DNA of 64,000 nucleotides from JAFLCL01 sp039809495 (GCA_039809495.1 JBDHVC010000003.1:1-64000); one strand, 5' to 3'. Positions 1-9,703 are shown, counted from the stretch's first letter. A program made the numbers and translations. The notes: generated by a model not told the origin, from the sequence alone.

Positions 1-263
1 GCGGCGCCACGGCCCGAGCCTCGGCTCGCGCCCGGATCCTCGCCTGGGCGCGGGACGACGAGCTCCTCCCCGGCGCGGATCCGGTCCGATCGGAGCCCGT
101 TCGCCTCCCGCAGGTCGGCCACGCTCACGCGGTAGCGCCGCGCCACCCGCGCGAGCGTGTCGCCGTCGCGCACCACGACCGTCCGCGGGCGCTGGGCCTC
201 GGCGAATGGGCTCGTGGCGACGAGCGCGAGGGCGAGCGCGAGGACGGCGAGCGCGCGAGGCAT
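1..263 (-). CDS. LysM-domain exported protein (5' part only)
   Basis: The reverse strand from the ATG at 263 reads a hydrophobic signal peptide (MPRALAVLALALALVATS, ending near FAEAQ), then one LysM repeat of about 44 residues. The repeat has the usual VVRDGDTLARVARRYRVS start, an ADLREANGL middle and an AGEELVVP end. A Pro/Gly/Ser-rich stretch follows and the gene runs off the left edge, so the C-terminal domain is unknown. LysM repeats bind the glycan of peptidoglycan, so a periplasmic or outer wall role is likely; many such proteins carry an enzyme domain downstream. At least 87 codons are visible. Confidence 0.85.
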   Translation of the reverse strand, partial: MPRALAVLALALALVATSPFAEAQRPRTVVVRDGDTLARVARRYRVSVADLREANGLRSDRIRAGEELVVPRPGEDPGASRGSGRGA

Positions 264-435
264 CGAGCGGCACGATGTCACGCGGTTGGGCGGCCGCAAC
301 GCTCGCCCTGTTCCGAAGCGCGAGCCCTCGGGCGTGACGGCGCGCCGCGCTCGAGGCGGCGGTGTACGATCGCCCCGTCGTCGGGTGCCGCGCCCAGCCC
401 GAGGCGTGCGGCCCGGGCCGCTCGAGGTGTTGCGG

Positions 436-1227
436 ATGTGTACGATCCTGATCGCGCGGCGCGCGCATCCCCGCTTTCCGCTCATCCTCGCCGCCAACCG
501 CGACGAATTCCGCGCTCGCGCCTCGAGCCCTCCCCACCTGCTCGACGCGAGCGTCCCCATCCTCGGGGGGCAGGATCGGGTCGCCGGCGGCACCTGGCTC
601 GGCGTCGCCCGCGATCACTTCGTCGCCGCCGTCACGAACTACCGCACCCACCGCGCGAGCGACCCGACGCGAGCCTCCCGCGGCGCGCTCGTCCTCGAGC
701 TCCTGCGTGACGGCGACAGGGAGCGCGCTGAGCAGCGGATCCGCGCGCTCGGCGTCAGCGCCTACAACCCCGCGAACCTCCTCTTCGGCGACGCCCAGGC
801 TCTCTTCATCGCCTGCCTGCGCGACGAGGCGCCCGCTCGGCTCCTCGAGGTCCCGGCGGGCCTCTCGGTGCTCACCAACGGCGAGCCGGAGGATCGGCGA
901 GGCTTCCCGAAGATCGATCGGCTGATCGGCCTCGTGGCGAGGCTCCCGGTCGAGCCCGACGCGCTCGTTCGTCACCTGCACCGCGCGCTCGCCGACCACC
1001 GCACGCCGGACCGCGTGGAGCTGCCGCCCCCGCCGGAGGGCTCGCCGCTCAGCCCGGAGCTGCTCACCTCGCTCGACGCGATCTGCGTGCACGCGAGCCT
1101 GCCGCCGGCGCTCGCGTATGGGACGGTGTCCTCGTCGATCCTCCTCTTCGACGAGCGAGGAGCGCTGCTCCGGTGGGACTACGCCGACGGATCGCCCTGC
1201 ACCCACCCGCTCGTCCGCGTTCGGTGA
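436..1227 (+). CDS. NRDE family protein (TANGO2-like)
   Basis: This 263-residue protein begins MCTILIARR and has the family-defining N-terminal Cys2 and the NRDE motif (LILAANRDEF, residues about 18-27). A GGTWLGV segment and a C-terminal YGTVSSSILLF block follow, all hallmarks of the NRDE/TANGO2 family. Family members are about 250-280 residues, so the length fits. The ATG at 436 was chosen because Cys2 is the conserved N-terminus; the longer open frame upstream is low-complexity. The biochemical function of the bacterial family is unsettled, although eukaryotic TANGO2 is linked to haem and lipid handling. It is transcribed divergently from the LysM gene. Confidence 0.9.
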   Translation: MCTILIARRAHPRFPLILAANRDEFRARASSPPHLLDASVPILGGQDRVAGGTWLGVARDHFVAAVTNYRTHRASDPTRASRGALVLELLRDGDRERAEQRIRALGVSAYNPANLLFGDAQALFIACLRDEAPARLLEVPAGLSVLTNGEPEDRRGFPKIDRLIGLVARLPVEPDALVRHLHRALADHRTPDRVELPPPPEGSPLSPELLTSLDAICVHASLPPALAYGTVSSSILLFDERGALLRWDYADGSPCTHPLVRVR

Positions 1228-1318
1228 GCCGGGCGGCGCGGATCCGCCGCGAGCCCGAGCGAGCGAACGGGCGCGCGTGCTCTCTGCACGGCGCCCGCTC
1301 GGTGGCGGCGAGGACGGA

Positions 1319-3127
1319 TCAGCGCGCCCAGCGCGGGCCGCGCGTCGAGAACGTCCCCGACCACTGCTCCGCGATGACCGGCTGCCCGTTGACCATCTGG
1401 ATCAGCATCAACATCTGCTGACCGATGTCACTGCCCGAGGGCGCCCGCTCCGCGCGCACGAGCAAGCGCTCGTCCGGGCGTCGGGTGACGGTGACGACGG
1501 AGTCCCGCGCGACGTCGGCCGGGATGTCGACGGTCGCGGTCGGCCGACCGCCGATGCTGGCCGTGACGCGGTAGCCGCCGCCCGGGAGCGCGCCGAGCCC
1601 GATGTCCACGCTCGGCCCCCGCCGTGGGCTCCAGACGGCGACGGATCCGAGCTGCATCCCCGGCCCGATCAGCGTCACGGGGATCCGCGGCAGGAGGTCG
1701 ACCCGCGAGGTGACGATGGGCGGCTGCTGGGGCGGCGGCTGCTGGGGCGGCGGCTGCTGGGGCGGCGGCTGCTGGGGCGGCGGCTGCGTGACGATGACGC
1801 CACCTCCCCCGCCGAGGTTCGAGGCGGTGACGCCCGGGTTGGTCGTCACGGCGAGCTGATACGATCCTGCCTGGCCGCGCGACCAGCTCCCGACCCAGAC
1901 GAGGATCGGGCCGGGCACGGTCGGCCCCTCGACGAGCGGGTTCAAGCCCTCCCCGCCGTCGTCGTTACACACGATACGACCATCGGGGTAGCGCACGACG
2001 AGCATCGGATCGCCGCTCGGCGCGGCGACGACCAAGCGCAGGTTGGGGAACATCCCGCGCGCGTTCACCACGTGGCTCGGCTGCGCCGTGATCCACCCCG
2101 TGCAGCTCGCGCCGACGCCGCGCGCCTCCATCGGGCCGCCGAAGCTCCCCGTCACGACGACCCGATCGGGACGCGCGCCGGGCGTCATGTCGACGGTCGA
2201 GAACACGGGGCTCGTCGATGGCCCGGGCTGCGGCGTGGGGGCGACGCTCCCGCCGAGGTTCGAGGCGGTCACCGTCGGGTTCGTCGTGACGGCGAGCTGG
2301 TAGGGGTTCCCCGTGCCGCTCGCCGACCAGCTCCCCACCCAGACCTGGATCTGTCCGGGGCCGGTCGGCCCCTCGACGATCGGGTTCAGGCCCTCCCCGC
2401 CGTCGTCGTTACAGAGGACACGGCCGTCGGGGTAGCGCACGATGAGCATCGGATCGCCGCTCCCGCTGACGACGAAGCGCAGGTTCGGGAAGCCCGAGCG
2501 CGCGTTCACGATGTGGTTGGGCTGCGGGCTGATGTAGCCGGAGCACGAGCTGCCGATCGACGACGCCTGCAGCGGGCCCCCCATCGACCCCGAGACGATG
2601 AGCGGATCGGGGCGAGCTCCCAGGGTCATGTCGATGACGGAGCCGACGCTCGGCGCGACGACCGGGCCGCTGCCCATCGCGTTCACCTGGAGCGTGTAGG
2701 GGCCCGAGCGCGACGACGAGTAGGCGCCGACCCACACCCGGACCGGGCCGGGGACGACGGGCGCCTGCACCATCGCGTCGAGCGAGCCGCCGCCGTCGTC
2801 ATCGCAGTAGATGCGGCCGTCCGGCGTCTGGACCATCAGCGTCGAGTCGAGGCCCGAGCTGACGGCGAGCCGGAGCATCTGGGTGCCCGGCTGGACCATG
2901 ATGACGTGGCTCGGGTTGGCGGGCCCATACCCGCGACAGCTCCCGTCCACGTTCGAGAGGCTCATCGGCCCGCCGGCGATGCCCTGCATCATGATCTGCT
3001 GGCCACCGCCGATCGCCGCCTGCCCGAAGGCCGGCACCTGCGCGGAGGCCCCGCTCACCGCCACCAGGGGCGCGAAGAGGCCCGCGACGACGACACCACT
3101 CCATGTATTCCGTCCCATCGACGACAT
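1319..3127 (-). CDS. Secreted protein with three PPC-like repeats and Pro-Gln linker
   Basis: This 602-residue protein has an N-terminal signal peptide (cleavage near SGASA-QV, residue about 29). It then has three homologous domains of about 115 residues, at roughly 40-150, 170-290 and 315-435. Each repeats a Cys-x-Gly-(Tyr/Trp) start, a P-(S/N)-H-(V/I) block, a central YPDGR--CNDDGG block with a second Cys, and an RVWVG-like end. The paired Cys suggest one disulfide per repeat, and the fold pattern resembles bacterial pre-peptidase C-terminal (PPC) domains. A QPPPQ linker (about 455-480) leads to a C-terminal beta-rich domain of about 110 residues. ATG 3127 has a GGAGGG ribosome site just upstream. 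No catalytic motif is seen, so it is probably an extracellular or periplasmic adhesive or structural protein. Confidence 0.8.
   Translation of the reverse strand: MSSMGRNTWSGVVVAGLFAPLVAVSGASAQVPAFGQAAIGGGQQIMMQGIAGGPMSLSNVDGSCRGYGPANPSHVIMVQPGTQMLRLAVSSGLDSTLMVQTPDGRIYCDDDGGGSLDAMVQAPVVPGPVRVWVGAYSSSRSGPYTLQVNAMGSGPVVAPSVGSVIDMTLGARPDPLIVSGSMGGPLQASSIGSSCSGYISPQPNHIVNARSGFPNLRFVVSGSGDPMLIVRYPDGRVLCNDDGGEGLNPIVEGPTGPGQIQVWVGSWSASGTGNPYQLAVTTNPTVTASNLGGSVAPTPQPGPSTSPVFSTVDMTPGARPDRVVVTGSFGGPMEARGVGASCTGWITAQPSHVVNARGMFPNLRLVVAAPSGDPMLVVRYPDGRIVCNDDGGEGLNPLVEGPTVPGPILVWVGSWSRGQAGSYQLAVTTNPGVTASNLGGGGGVIVTQPPPQQPPPQQPPPQQPPPQQPPIVTSRVDLLPRIPVTLIGPGMQLGSVAVWSPRRGPSVDIGLGALPGGGYRVTASIGGRPTATVDIPADVARDSVVTVTRRPDERLLVRAERAPSGSDIGQQMLMLIQMVNGQPVIAEQWSGTFSTRGPRWAR
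1719..1787 (-). repeat. 15-bp tandem repeat encoding a PPPQQ linker
   Basis: Four to five near-perfect copies of a 15-bp unit (GGCTGCTGGGGCGGC on the plus strand) lie in frame inside the secreted three-repeat protein and encode PPPQQ units. The 15-bp period keeps the frame, so copy-number change would only alter linker length. Confidence 0.9.
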
Positions 3128-3351
3128 GCTCCCTCCGGGCGACCGACCACGACCTCATACGAGAACGACGCCTCGCGTCTTCCCGCGCACCGCGAGCGAA
3201 GGCGGCCAGCCCGAGACGCTGGGACGTCACCTCCGATTCAACCACGCGAGGGCTCTCGACCCGCCCGAGTATGCACGAACGACCGGCCCTCGCACCGCCC
3301 TTTTCGGGAGACGACGTTGGCGGAGCGCGCGAACCGATCCAGTCTCGCCCG

Positions 3352-5328
3352 ATGCGCCCGCCCCGATCACCGCGCCTCCTCGTCCTCGTCCTCGCCGCCC
3401 TCGTCGCCGCCTCCGCCGCCTGTGGCCCCTCGCCCGAGCCCGCCGCGCCGAGCCCGAGCCGAGCGGACGTCGGGGAGAGCGTGGCGACGGAGCAGGCCGC
3501 GCCGAGCCCTTGGGACGGGCTCGACGGTCCGAGCCTCGTCGCCCGCGTGCGCGCGCTCGCCGTCGCGCGGGCTCGAGAGCGCGATCCGTCCGTCGATCTG
3601 GCCGATCGCGCCCGCTGGCTCGACGACAGCGTCGCTCCACCCGAGCTCGGCGCCCACGCCTCGGAGCAGCTGCTCAACCTCGCCGTCGCGGACCTCGCCG
3701 CCGGCGCGCTCGACGACGCGGCGCGGACGATCCAGCTCGTCCGCGAGCACGCTCGTAACCGCAACAACGCCTACGTCGGGAGCACGCTCCTCTCGGTCAT
3801 CGCGCGGGCGCGCGCCGAGGCGAGCGGTCGCGACGCCGACGCGCAGAGCGCCGCGGTCGCCGACGTGCTCCGCGCGCTGCCGCGCGCGCGCTTCGGCGCC
3901 GCGACCGTCGCCTTCCAGCTCTACCAGGATCCGGCGCAGATCCGCGCTCAGCTCGAGCAGCTCCACGGGCAGCTCGTGACGCTCGACACGGCGACCGGGG
4001 CGCTCTTCGCCGAGCACGTCCTCGGCGACATCGTCGCGCATCGAGCCACCTTCCTCGCGGCCATCGCCGCCGTCCGCGCGGAGAACGACGCGCGGCCTGC
4101 CGATCCCGACTACGCCTTCTCGACGGTCGATCTCGCCTCGGCGCGCGACGCCCACCCGGTCGTCGTCGCCGTCTGGGACACGGGCGTCGCCGACGCGCTC
4201 TTCGGGGAGGGGCGCGCGCTCGGCGATCGGCTCTTCACGAACCCGCGGGAGCAGCCGAACGGGCTCGACGACGACGCGAACGGGCTCGTCGACGACGTCC
4301 ACGGCGTCATCTCCGATCCGGATCCGGCCCAGCGCGGCTACCTCTACGATCCGGGCGCCGACGTGATCGCGCAGTACGCGCCATTTCTGCGCGGCGTGAT
4401 GGACCTGCGCGCGGGCATGGCGTCGACCGACGCCGCGCAGCGGGTGCTCACGCTCATGCGGAGCGCGACCGACGCCGAGAGCCTCGAGCGCCTCGACACG
4501 AACCTCGACGCGATCGGGGAGTGGGGGCACGGCACCCACGTCGCGGGGATCCTGCTCGCGGGCCTCCCCCAAGCGCGCCTCGCGATCTTCCGCTCGGCGT
4601 GGGCGGGCGAGACGCGCGTCTACCACCACCGCGGGCCGACCGACGAGGAATTGGCCGCCGAGCGCGACAACATCGAGCAGATCGCCGCGTTCATCCGCGC
4701 GCACGGCGTGCGCGTCGTCAACGCGAGCCTCGGCTTCGAGGAGGACTACGTCGCCGCCGAGCTCGGCTACGAGACCGATCGCTACGCGAGCCCCGAGGCG
4801 ATCGAGGCGCGCGCGCGCCAGATCCAGGCCGCGCGGCGCGCGAACTGGGCGCGGATCTTCGAGCTCTGCCCGGACACCCTCTTCGTCATCGCCGCGGGCA
4901 ACTCGAACCACGACGTCGTGGAGTACGGGACGGTCGCCTCGTCGATCGACGCGCCGAACGTCCTCGCCGTCGGCGCGGTCGACCGCTACGGCAGCTGGGC
5001 GACCTTCACGAATTCGAGCCCGGAGCGGGTGCGCGTCTTCGACTTCGGGGTCGAGGTGGACAGCGTCATCCCCAACGGCGAGCACGTCCCGCTCTCGGGC
5101 ACGTCGATGGCGTCCCCGAACGCGGCGAACCTCGCGGCGAAGCTGTTCTCGCTCGATCCCGCGCTCACGCCGGCGCGCGCGATCGCGATCATCACCGAGA
5201 CGGGGGAGCCCATCGCGGCGCCGTTCAACGGCGTCATCGCCCACGAGGCGCGCGCGATCGAGCGCGTCCGGCGCGAGCGCGGGCGCGCTTCGGCGAGCCG
5301 ACCCGCCGCGCCGCGCCGCCCGCGATGA
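3352..5328 (+). CDS. Subtilisin-like (S8) serine protease lipoprotein
   Basis: This 658-residue protein has a lipoprotein signal peptide (lipobox AASAAC near residue 23), then a helical Ala/Arg-rich N-terminal region to about 240. The S8 catalytic domain follows with all active-site residues: Asp276 in VAVWDTGV, His393 in GHGTHVAG, oxyanion Asn517 in IAAGNS and Ser585 in SGTSMASPNAA. The Asp-His gap of about 117 residues is longer than usual and holds a DDDANGLVDD segment that resembles a calcium-binding loop. The lipobox predicts membrane anchoring and periplasmic or surface action. ATG 3352 was chosen because it places the signal peptide at the N-terminus. Confidence 0.92.
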   Translation: MRPPRSPRLLVLVLAALVAASAACGPSPEPAAPSPSRADVGESVATEQAAPSPWDGLDGPSLVARVRALAVARARERDPSVDLADRARWLDDSVAPPELGAHASEQLLNLAVADLAAGALDDAARTIQLVREHARNRNNAYVGSTLLSVIARARAEASGRDADAQSAAVADVLRALPRARFGAATVAFQLYQDPAQIRAQLEQLHGQLVTLDTATGALFAEHVLGDIVAHRATFLAAIAAVRAENDARPADPDYAFSTVDLASARDAHPVVVAVWDTGVADALFGEGRALGDRLFTNPREQPNGLDDDANGLVDDVHGVISDPDPAQRGYLYDPGADVIAQYAPFLRGVMDLRAGMASTDAAQRVLTLMRSATDAESLERLDTNLDAIGEWGHGTHVAGILLAGLPQARLAIFRSAWAGETRVYHHRGPTDEELAAERDNIEQIAAFIRAHGVRVVNASLGFEEDYVAAELGYETDRYASPEAIEARARQIQAARRANWARIFELCPDTLFVIAAGNSNHDVVEYGTVASSIDAPNVLAVGAVDRYGSWATFTNSSPERVRVFDFGVEVDSVIPNGEHVPLSGTSMASPNAANLAAKLFSLDPALTPARAIAIITETGEPIAAPFNGVIAHEARAIERVRRERGRASASRPAAPRRPR

Positions 5329-5344
5329 GCCCGAGTGACCTCGG

Positions 5345-5875
5345 ATGCCCCCGCTCCGCTACGAGATCACGCTGACGGACGACGAGCTGCGGACGGCGTG
5401 GCTCACCGAGGACCGGAGCCGACGAGGGCTCCTCCAGCGTACGATCACGGCGCTCCTCATCCTCTTCGGCGTGGCGACGCTCGCGCTCGAGGGAGCCGCG
5501 AGCGCGCGGTGGGTCGGCGTCGCCGCGCTCGCGCTCGGCCTCCTGCGCCTCTCGCGGCCCTTCCTCGTGCTCCGCCGCGTCCTCTCCGATCGGCGGCGAG
5601 CTGGCCCCGAGCGCGTCGTCGTCACGCTCGACGACGCGGGGATCGTCCTCGAGCGGGGCGGCAAGTCGGCGCGCTTCCCCTGGAGCGAGGTGAGCGCGGC
5701 CGGCGAGCGCGTGGCCGAGCGCTACTTCTACTACGAGCTGCGCGGCCGCCATCGCGCGCCGATCCCGCACCGCGTCGTCGACGACCCGGAGGCGCTCCGC
5801 GCGGCGTTCGCCGCCCACACGCGCTGGACCGCCCCACGCGCGGGGCCAGCCGACGGCGCGCCTCGCTCGACGTGA
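5345..5875 (+). CDS. YcxB-like membrane protein
   Basis: This 176-residue protein has a short cytosolic N-terminus (YEITLTDDELRTAWL) and two hydrophobic helices (about 34-50 and 54-75). A C-terminal domain contains RVVVTLDDAGIVLERGGKSARFPWSEV, the pattern of YcxB-like C-terminal domains. It starts 16 bp after the protease stop and may be co-transcribed with it. Its role is unknown. Confidence 0.75.
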   Translation: MPPLRYEITLTDDELRTAWLTEDRSRRGLLQRTITALLILFGVATLALEGAASARWVGVAALALGLLRLSRPFLVLRRVLSDRRRAGPERVVVTLDDAGIVLERGGKSARFPWSEVSAAGERVAERYFYYELRGRHRAPIPHRVVDDPEALRAAFAAHTRWTAPRAGPADGAPRST

Positions 5876-5923
5876 TCCGTCGCGCCGGGAGGCCCCGAGG
5901 CGCCGTGGGCGAGGCCCCCACGC

Positions 5924-6535
5924 TCAAGAGGCCTCGGCGAGCGGGGCGAAGCTCGTCGCGGGCTCGTCCTCGATCCGCACGGAGAAGAGCCGCGCGCCGA
6001 GGCGGTGGAGGGTCTCGCCGATCGTGAGCCGCTCGGGCGAGGGCGGGACGCCGTCGATCGCGGCCTCGATGAACGCGAGCGCCTGGGCTCGACGCGACGC
6101 CTCGTCCGACGGCTCGTCGCGGCCGAGCCCAGGGCGCACGGCGAGCAGGCCGAGGACGGCGCGCAGATCGACCGGCCGGAGCCGGTCCGCGGCGGTGGCG
6201 AGCGCGATCGCGCGCCAGATGGGCGCGTCGATGACGGGATCGAGCGCCGGGATCGGGTTGGGCCCGCGCCCCAGCGCGCTCCGCACCCAGACGGGCCCGG
6301 ACCAGCCGGCCACGTCTAGCTCGAGGATCGTGGGGCGCGGCAGCTCCGTGAGCGCGAGGGCGTCGAAGGCGCGCGCCTCCTCGAGCGGCCGCGCGGCCGC
6401 GGCCCGCGCCTCGTCGAACGCCTCGCGCGCCAGGCGCTCGGCGTTGCGCCTCACGTCGAGGCGTCGGGGGCGCGGAGCCTGGGGCGAGGCGGAGGCGGGG
6501 GAGCGGCTGGACATCGAGGCGGGGCGGGCGGCCAT
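5924..6535 (-). CDS. Hypothetical protein, helical
   Basis: This 203-residue protein has an Arg/Ala/Pro-rich N-terminus, then a predicted helical body including VWVRSALGRGPNPIPALDPVIDAPIW and GETLHRLGARLFSVRIEDE. The start at 6535 has an AGGAGA ribosome site about 6 bp upstream. No signal peptide, membrane segment or recognised motif is visible. It lies downstream of ruvC on the same strand, separated by about 140 bp, so shared transcription is possible but not shown. Confidence 0.7.
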   Translation of the reverse strand: MAARPASMSSRSPASASPQAPRPRRLDVRRNAERLAREAFDEARAAAARPLEEARAFDALALTELPRPTILELDVAGWSGPVWVRSALGRGPNPIPALDPVIDAPIWRAIALATAADRLRPVDLRAVLGLLAVRPGLGRDEPSDEASRRAQALAFIEAAIDGVPPSPERLTIGETLHRLGARLFSVRIEDEPATSFAPLAEAS

Positions 6536-6675
6536 GGTCTTCTCCTGGTTCGCGGGCGAGAGCGCCCGATGGGAGAACAGACGTACAGTGATCCCTTCGA
6601 CTGACGACCGGGGCTCACCTTGGGGTCGCGCCCGCACGTTCGCGGACCTCGCCTCCACCTCTGGCGAGGCTCGGG

Positions 6676-7176
6676 TCAGCGGATGGGGGCCTTCACGCCG
6701 TGCGTGAGCGCGATCGCGAGCGCGTCGGCGGCGTCCGCGGGCGGGACGGACGCGAGCCCGAGCGTCGCCGCGACGAGCCGCCCCACCTGGGCCTTCTCCG
6801 CGGCGCCGCGGCCGGCGATCGTGCGCTTGACGAGGGCGGGCGGGTAGGACGCGATCTCGAGCTCACGCTCGGCCCCGACGAGCAGGACGACCCCGCGCAC
6901 GTGACCGAGCTTGATCGCCGCGAGCGGGAAGCGGGCGTAGAAGATGTCCTCGACGGCGAGGACCGAGGGCTCGTAGGTGCCGACCAGCTCGAGGAGCGCG
7001 GCGTGCACCTGGGCGAGGCGGCGCTCGAGCGGGAGGCGCTCGTCGAGCGCGAGGACGCCCGCCGCCACGGCCGAGACGCGGACGCCGAGCCGATCGACCA
7101 CGCCCCAGCCGAGCCGACGCGTCCCCGGGTCGATCCCGAGCACGCGCTCTCGCCGCGGACGCTTCGCCGTCGCCAT
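6676..7176 (-). CDS. ruvC: Crossover junction endodeoxyribonuclease RuvC
   Basis: This 166-residue protein is the usual RuvC length. It shows the catalytic acidic residues of the RNase H-like fold: Asp in VLGIDPGTRRLGWGV (residue about 16), Glu in LAVEDIFYARFP (about 76), and two C-terminal Asp in ADAADALAIALTH (about 151-154). It resolves Holliday junctions as a dimer with RuvAB during homologous recombination. ruvA and ruvB are not adjacent here, so this is an orphan locus. The conserved residues indicate an active enzyme. Confidence 0.95.
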   Translation of the reverse strand: MATAKRPRRERVLGIDPGTRRLGWGVVDRLGVRVSAVAAGVLALDERLPLERRLAQVHAALLELVGTYEPSVLAVEDIFYARFPLAAIKLGHVRGVVLLVGAERELEIASYPPALVKRTIAGRGAAEKAQVGRLVAATLGLASVPPADAADALAIALTHGVKAPIR

Positions 7177-7313
7177 CGCCGCGAGCCTAGAGCGACGCGC
7201 CGTGGAACGCTCGGAGGAAACGATCCTCGCGCAGGACGCCTCGCGCGCGCCTCGAGCGAGGCGGGCGAGGTCGCCGTTGACCCCGAGCGTCGCGGGGGCG
7301 ATGGTCGCTCACC

Positions 7314-8978
7314 ATGAAGCTGCCCCTGCCCTCCCGCCTCTCGGGCCGCGCGCTCCGCGGCATCGTCCGCTCGACCGACGCGGAGCCCGTCCGCGCGGTG
7401 CTCGGCAAGGTGCTCCGCGCGAACCTCGGGATCGAGCGCGCGCGAGCGCTGCCGGAGCGGCTCCGAGGGGCGCTCCCGCTCGACGCCCGCCCGCTCCAGG
7501 CCCGCAGCGCGCACCCGCGCACCTCGGCGGAGCTGGCGCTCCCCGCGGACGCCCACGACACACCGAGCGCCGTCGCCTACCGCGCGGCCTACCAGGCGAA
7601 GACGACGACGCCGACCGAGGTGCTCGAGCGCGCGATCACCGCGGTCCGGGAGCTCGAGGCGCACGCGCCCTCGATGGGCCCGATGAGCTACGTCGACGAG
7701 GAGCGAGCCCGCGAGGCCGCGCGCGCGAGCACGGCGCGCCACCGGGACGGCGCCGCGAAGGGCCCGCTCGACGGCGTGATCGTCCCGATCAAGGAGGAGC
7801 TCGACCTCGAGGGGCGCGGCGCGACGCTCGGCCTCGCGCGCCCACCCGCGGCCGACGCGAAGGACGCGACGGCGGTGCGCTGGCTCCGCGACGCCGGGGC
7901 GATCGTGCTCGGTCACACGATGATGACCGAGTACGGGATGTCGCCGCTCGGCTTCTCGACGCAACGCAGGCTCCCTCGAAACGCCTGCGATCCGCGCTTC
8001 GCGGCGGGCGGCAGCTCGACCGGAGCGGCCGTCGCCGTCGCCACGGGCCTCGCGCCCGTCGCCCTCGGCTCGGACGGCGGAGGCTCGATCCGGCTGCCCG
8101 CGGCCTTCCAAGGGCTCTTCGGCATCAAGCCGACGTTCGGGCGGATCTCGCGCCAGGGCGACGGCTTCGGCGGCACGATGGCGCACCTCGGCCCGATCGG
8201 CGCGAGCGCGGTCGATCTCGCGCTCCTGCTCGAGACGACGAGCGGCGAGGATCCGGGCGATCCGCTCACCGTCGGCAACCCCGGCTTCGATCGCGGCTGG
8301 CTCGTCGCGGCGCTCAAGCGCGGCGTGCGCGGCCTGCGGATCGGGGTCGTCGAAGACGAGATCGACGCGGCCGAGCCCGCGGTCGCGGGGGCGATCCGCG
8401 ACGCGCTCCGCGCGCTCGAGGCCGAGGGCGCGCACCTCGTGCCGGTCACGCTCGCGCTCGCGCCGCACGCGAGCGCCATCGGCTACCTGACGATCGGGCT
8501 CGAGGCCTTCGCCGCGCTCTTCGAGGAGCGCCGCGGCGCGTGGGCCTCGCTCGGCGTCGACCTCCAGCTCCTCTGCCGCACGATGAGCACGTTCACGAGC
8601 GACGACTACCTCGACGCGCAGCGCCTGCGCGCGGGCCTGCGCGCGGAGGTCGCGGGCGCGCTCCGCGACGTCGACGTGCTCGCGCTCCCGACCTCCGTGC
8701 GGGGCGCGCCGCTCGTCTCGGACGCGGAGATGCGCGACGGAGTCGTCGACACGCTCGCGCTCGCCGACGCCTCGCGCTTCGTCTACCTCGCCAACCTGAC
8801 GGGGCTCCCCGCCGGCACGGCGCCGGTCGGCCATGATGCGCGCGGCATGCCCGTCGGCCTGCAGATCATCGCGGACGCGTGGGACGAGGCGACCGTCCTC
8901 CAGGTCCTGGCGCACCTCGAGCGGAGCGGGCTCGCGCGCGTCCCCGCGCCCAAGGTGAAGGTGAACGTCCTCGCATGA
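7314..8978 (+). CDS. Amidase signature family hydrolase
   Basis: This 554-residue protein has the Ser-cisSer-Lys triad motifs of amidase-signature enzymes. Lys lies in VPIKEELDL (about residue 159), and the Gly/Ser-rich block FAAGGSSTGAAVAVATG is followed by LGSDGGGSIRLPAAF (about 226-267). An N-terminal extension of about 90 residues precedes the catalytic core. The enzyme hydrolyses an amide bond; the substrate cannot be read from sequence. No gatB/gatC neighbour is present, so a role in tRNA transamidation is unlikely. Its stop codon overlaps the start of the next gene (ATGA), indicating translational coupling with the uracil-DNA glycosylase. Confidence 0.9.
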   Translation: MKLPLPSRLSGRALRGIVRSTDAEPVRAVLGKVLRANLGIERARALPERLRGALPLDARPLQARSAHPRTSAELALPADAHDTPSAVAYRAAYQAKTTTPTEVLERAITAVRELEAHAPSMGPMSYVDEERAREAARASTARHRDGAAKGPLDGVIVPIKEELDLEGRGATLGLARPPAADAKDATAVRWLRDAGAIVLGHTMMTEYGMSPLGFSTQRRLPRNACDPRFAAGGSSTGAAVAVATGLAPVALGSDGGGSIRLPAAFQGLFGIKPTFGRISRQGDGFGGTMAHLGPIGASAVDLALLLETTSGEDPGDPLTVGNPGFDRGWLVAALKRGVRGLRIGVVEDEIDAAEPAVAGAIRDALRALEAEGAHLVPVTLALAPHASAIGYLTIGLEAFAALFEERRGAWASLGVDLQLLCRTMSTFTSDDYLDAQRLRAGLRAEVAGALRDVDVLALPTSVRGAPLVSDAEMRDGVVDTLALADASRFVYLANLTGLPAGTAPVGHDARGMPVGLQIIADAWDEATVLQVLAHLERSGLARVPAPKVKVNVLA

Positions 8979-9703
8979 CGAGCGCCCTCGCGACGATCGG
9001 CCGCGATCTGGCGCGCGAGGTCGACGCGCTCGCGTTCCACGATCCGGTCGCCTACGTCTACAATCCCCTCCTCTACGCGCGGCGGCCCTACGAGCAGTAC
9101 CTCGAGCGCTATGGAGGAGGCGCGAAGGAGGCGATCTTCCTCGGGATGAACCCGGGCCCCTTCGGGATGACGCAGACGGGCGTGCCCTTCGGCGAGGTCT
9201 CGATCGTGCGCGACTACCTCGGCATCGACGCGGACATCGACGCCGTCCGCGGGGCCCACCCCAAGCGGCCGATCGAGGGCTTCGCGTGTCGACGCTCCGA
9301 GGTCTCGGGCGCGCGCTTCTGGGGGTGGGTCCGCGCTCAGCACCCCGATCCGCGCACCTTCTTCGCGCGCTTCTTCGTCGTGAACTACTGCCCCCTCGTC
9401 TTCCTCGAGGAGAGCGGCCGAAACCGGACGCCGGACAAGCTCCCGCCGGAAGAGCGCGCGGCGCTCTTCGCGGCCTGTGATCGCGCGCTCGAGCGCACGA
9501 TCGATCACCTCTCGCCGCGGTGGGTGATCGGCGTCGGGGCCTTCGGAGCGGCGCGCGCCGAGGCCGTGCTCGGGGCGCGCGAGGCGCTCCGGATCGGCTC
9601 GATCCTCCACCCGAGCCCGGCGAGCCCGAGGGCCAACCGCGGGTGGGCCGAGGCCGCCACGCGCGAGCTCGCGGCCCTCGACGCGTCGCTGCTCGCGCGT
9701 TGA
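8975..9703 (+). CDS. SMUG1-like uracil-DNA glycosylase
   Basis: This 242-residue protein contains the family motif FLGMNPGPFGMTQTGVPFG (about residues 51-70), the water-activating and uracil-binding segment, and a C-terminal HPSPASPRAN (about 209-218) intercalation-loop motif. This matches the SMUG1 branch of the uracil-DNA glycosylase superfamily, which removes uracil and oxidised pyrimidines in base-excision repair. The length is typical. It overlaps the amidase gene by 4 bp, an arrangement that implies co-expression but has no obvious functional logic. Confidence 0.92.
   Translation: MTSALATIGRDLAREVDALAFHDPVAYVYNPLLYARRPYEQYLERYGGGAKEAIFLGMNPGPFGMTQTGVPFGEVSIVRDYLGIDADIDAVRGAHPKRPIEGFACRRSEVSGARFWGWVRAQHPDPRTFFARFFVVNYCPLVFLEESGRNRTPDKLPPEERAALFAACDRALERTIDHLSPRWVIGVGAFGAARAEAVLGAREALRIGSILHPSPASPRANRGWAEAATRELAALDASLLAR

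Noticed and set aside
1118..3979. 953-residue open frame on the plus strand across the secreted-protein gene
   Set aside because: Ser/Arg/Pro-rich shadow of the minus-strand PPC-repeat gene and the protease N-terminus; typical of high-GC DNA.
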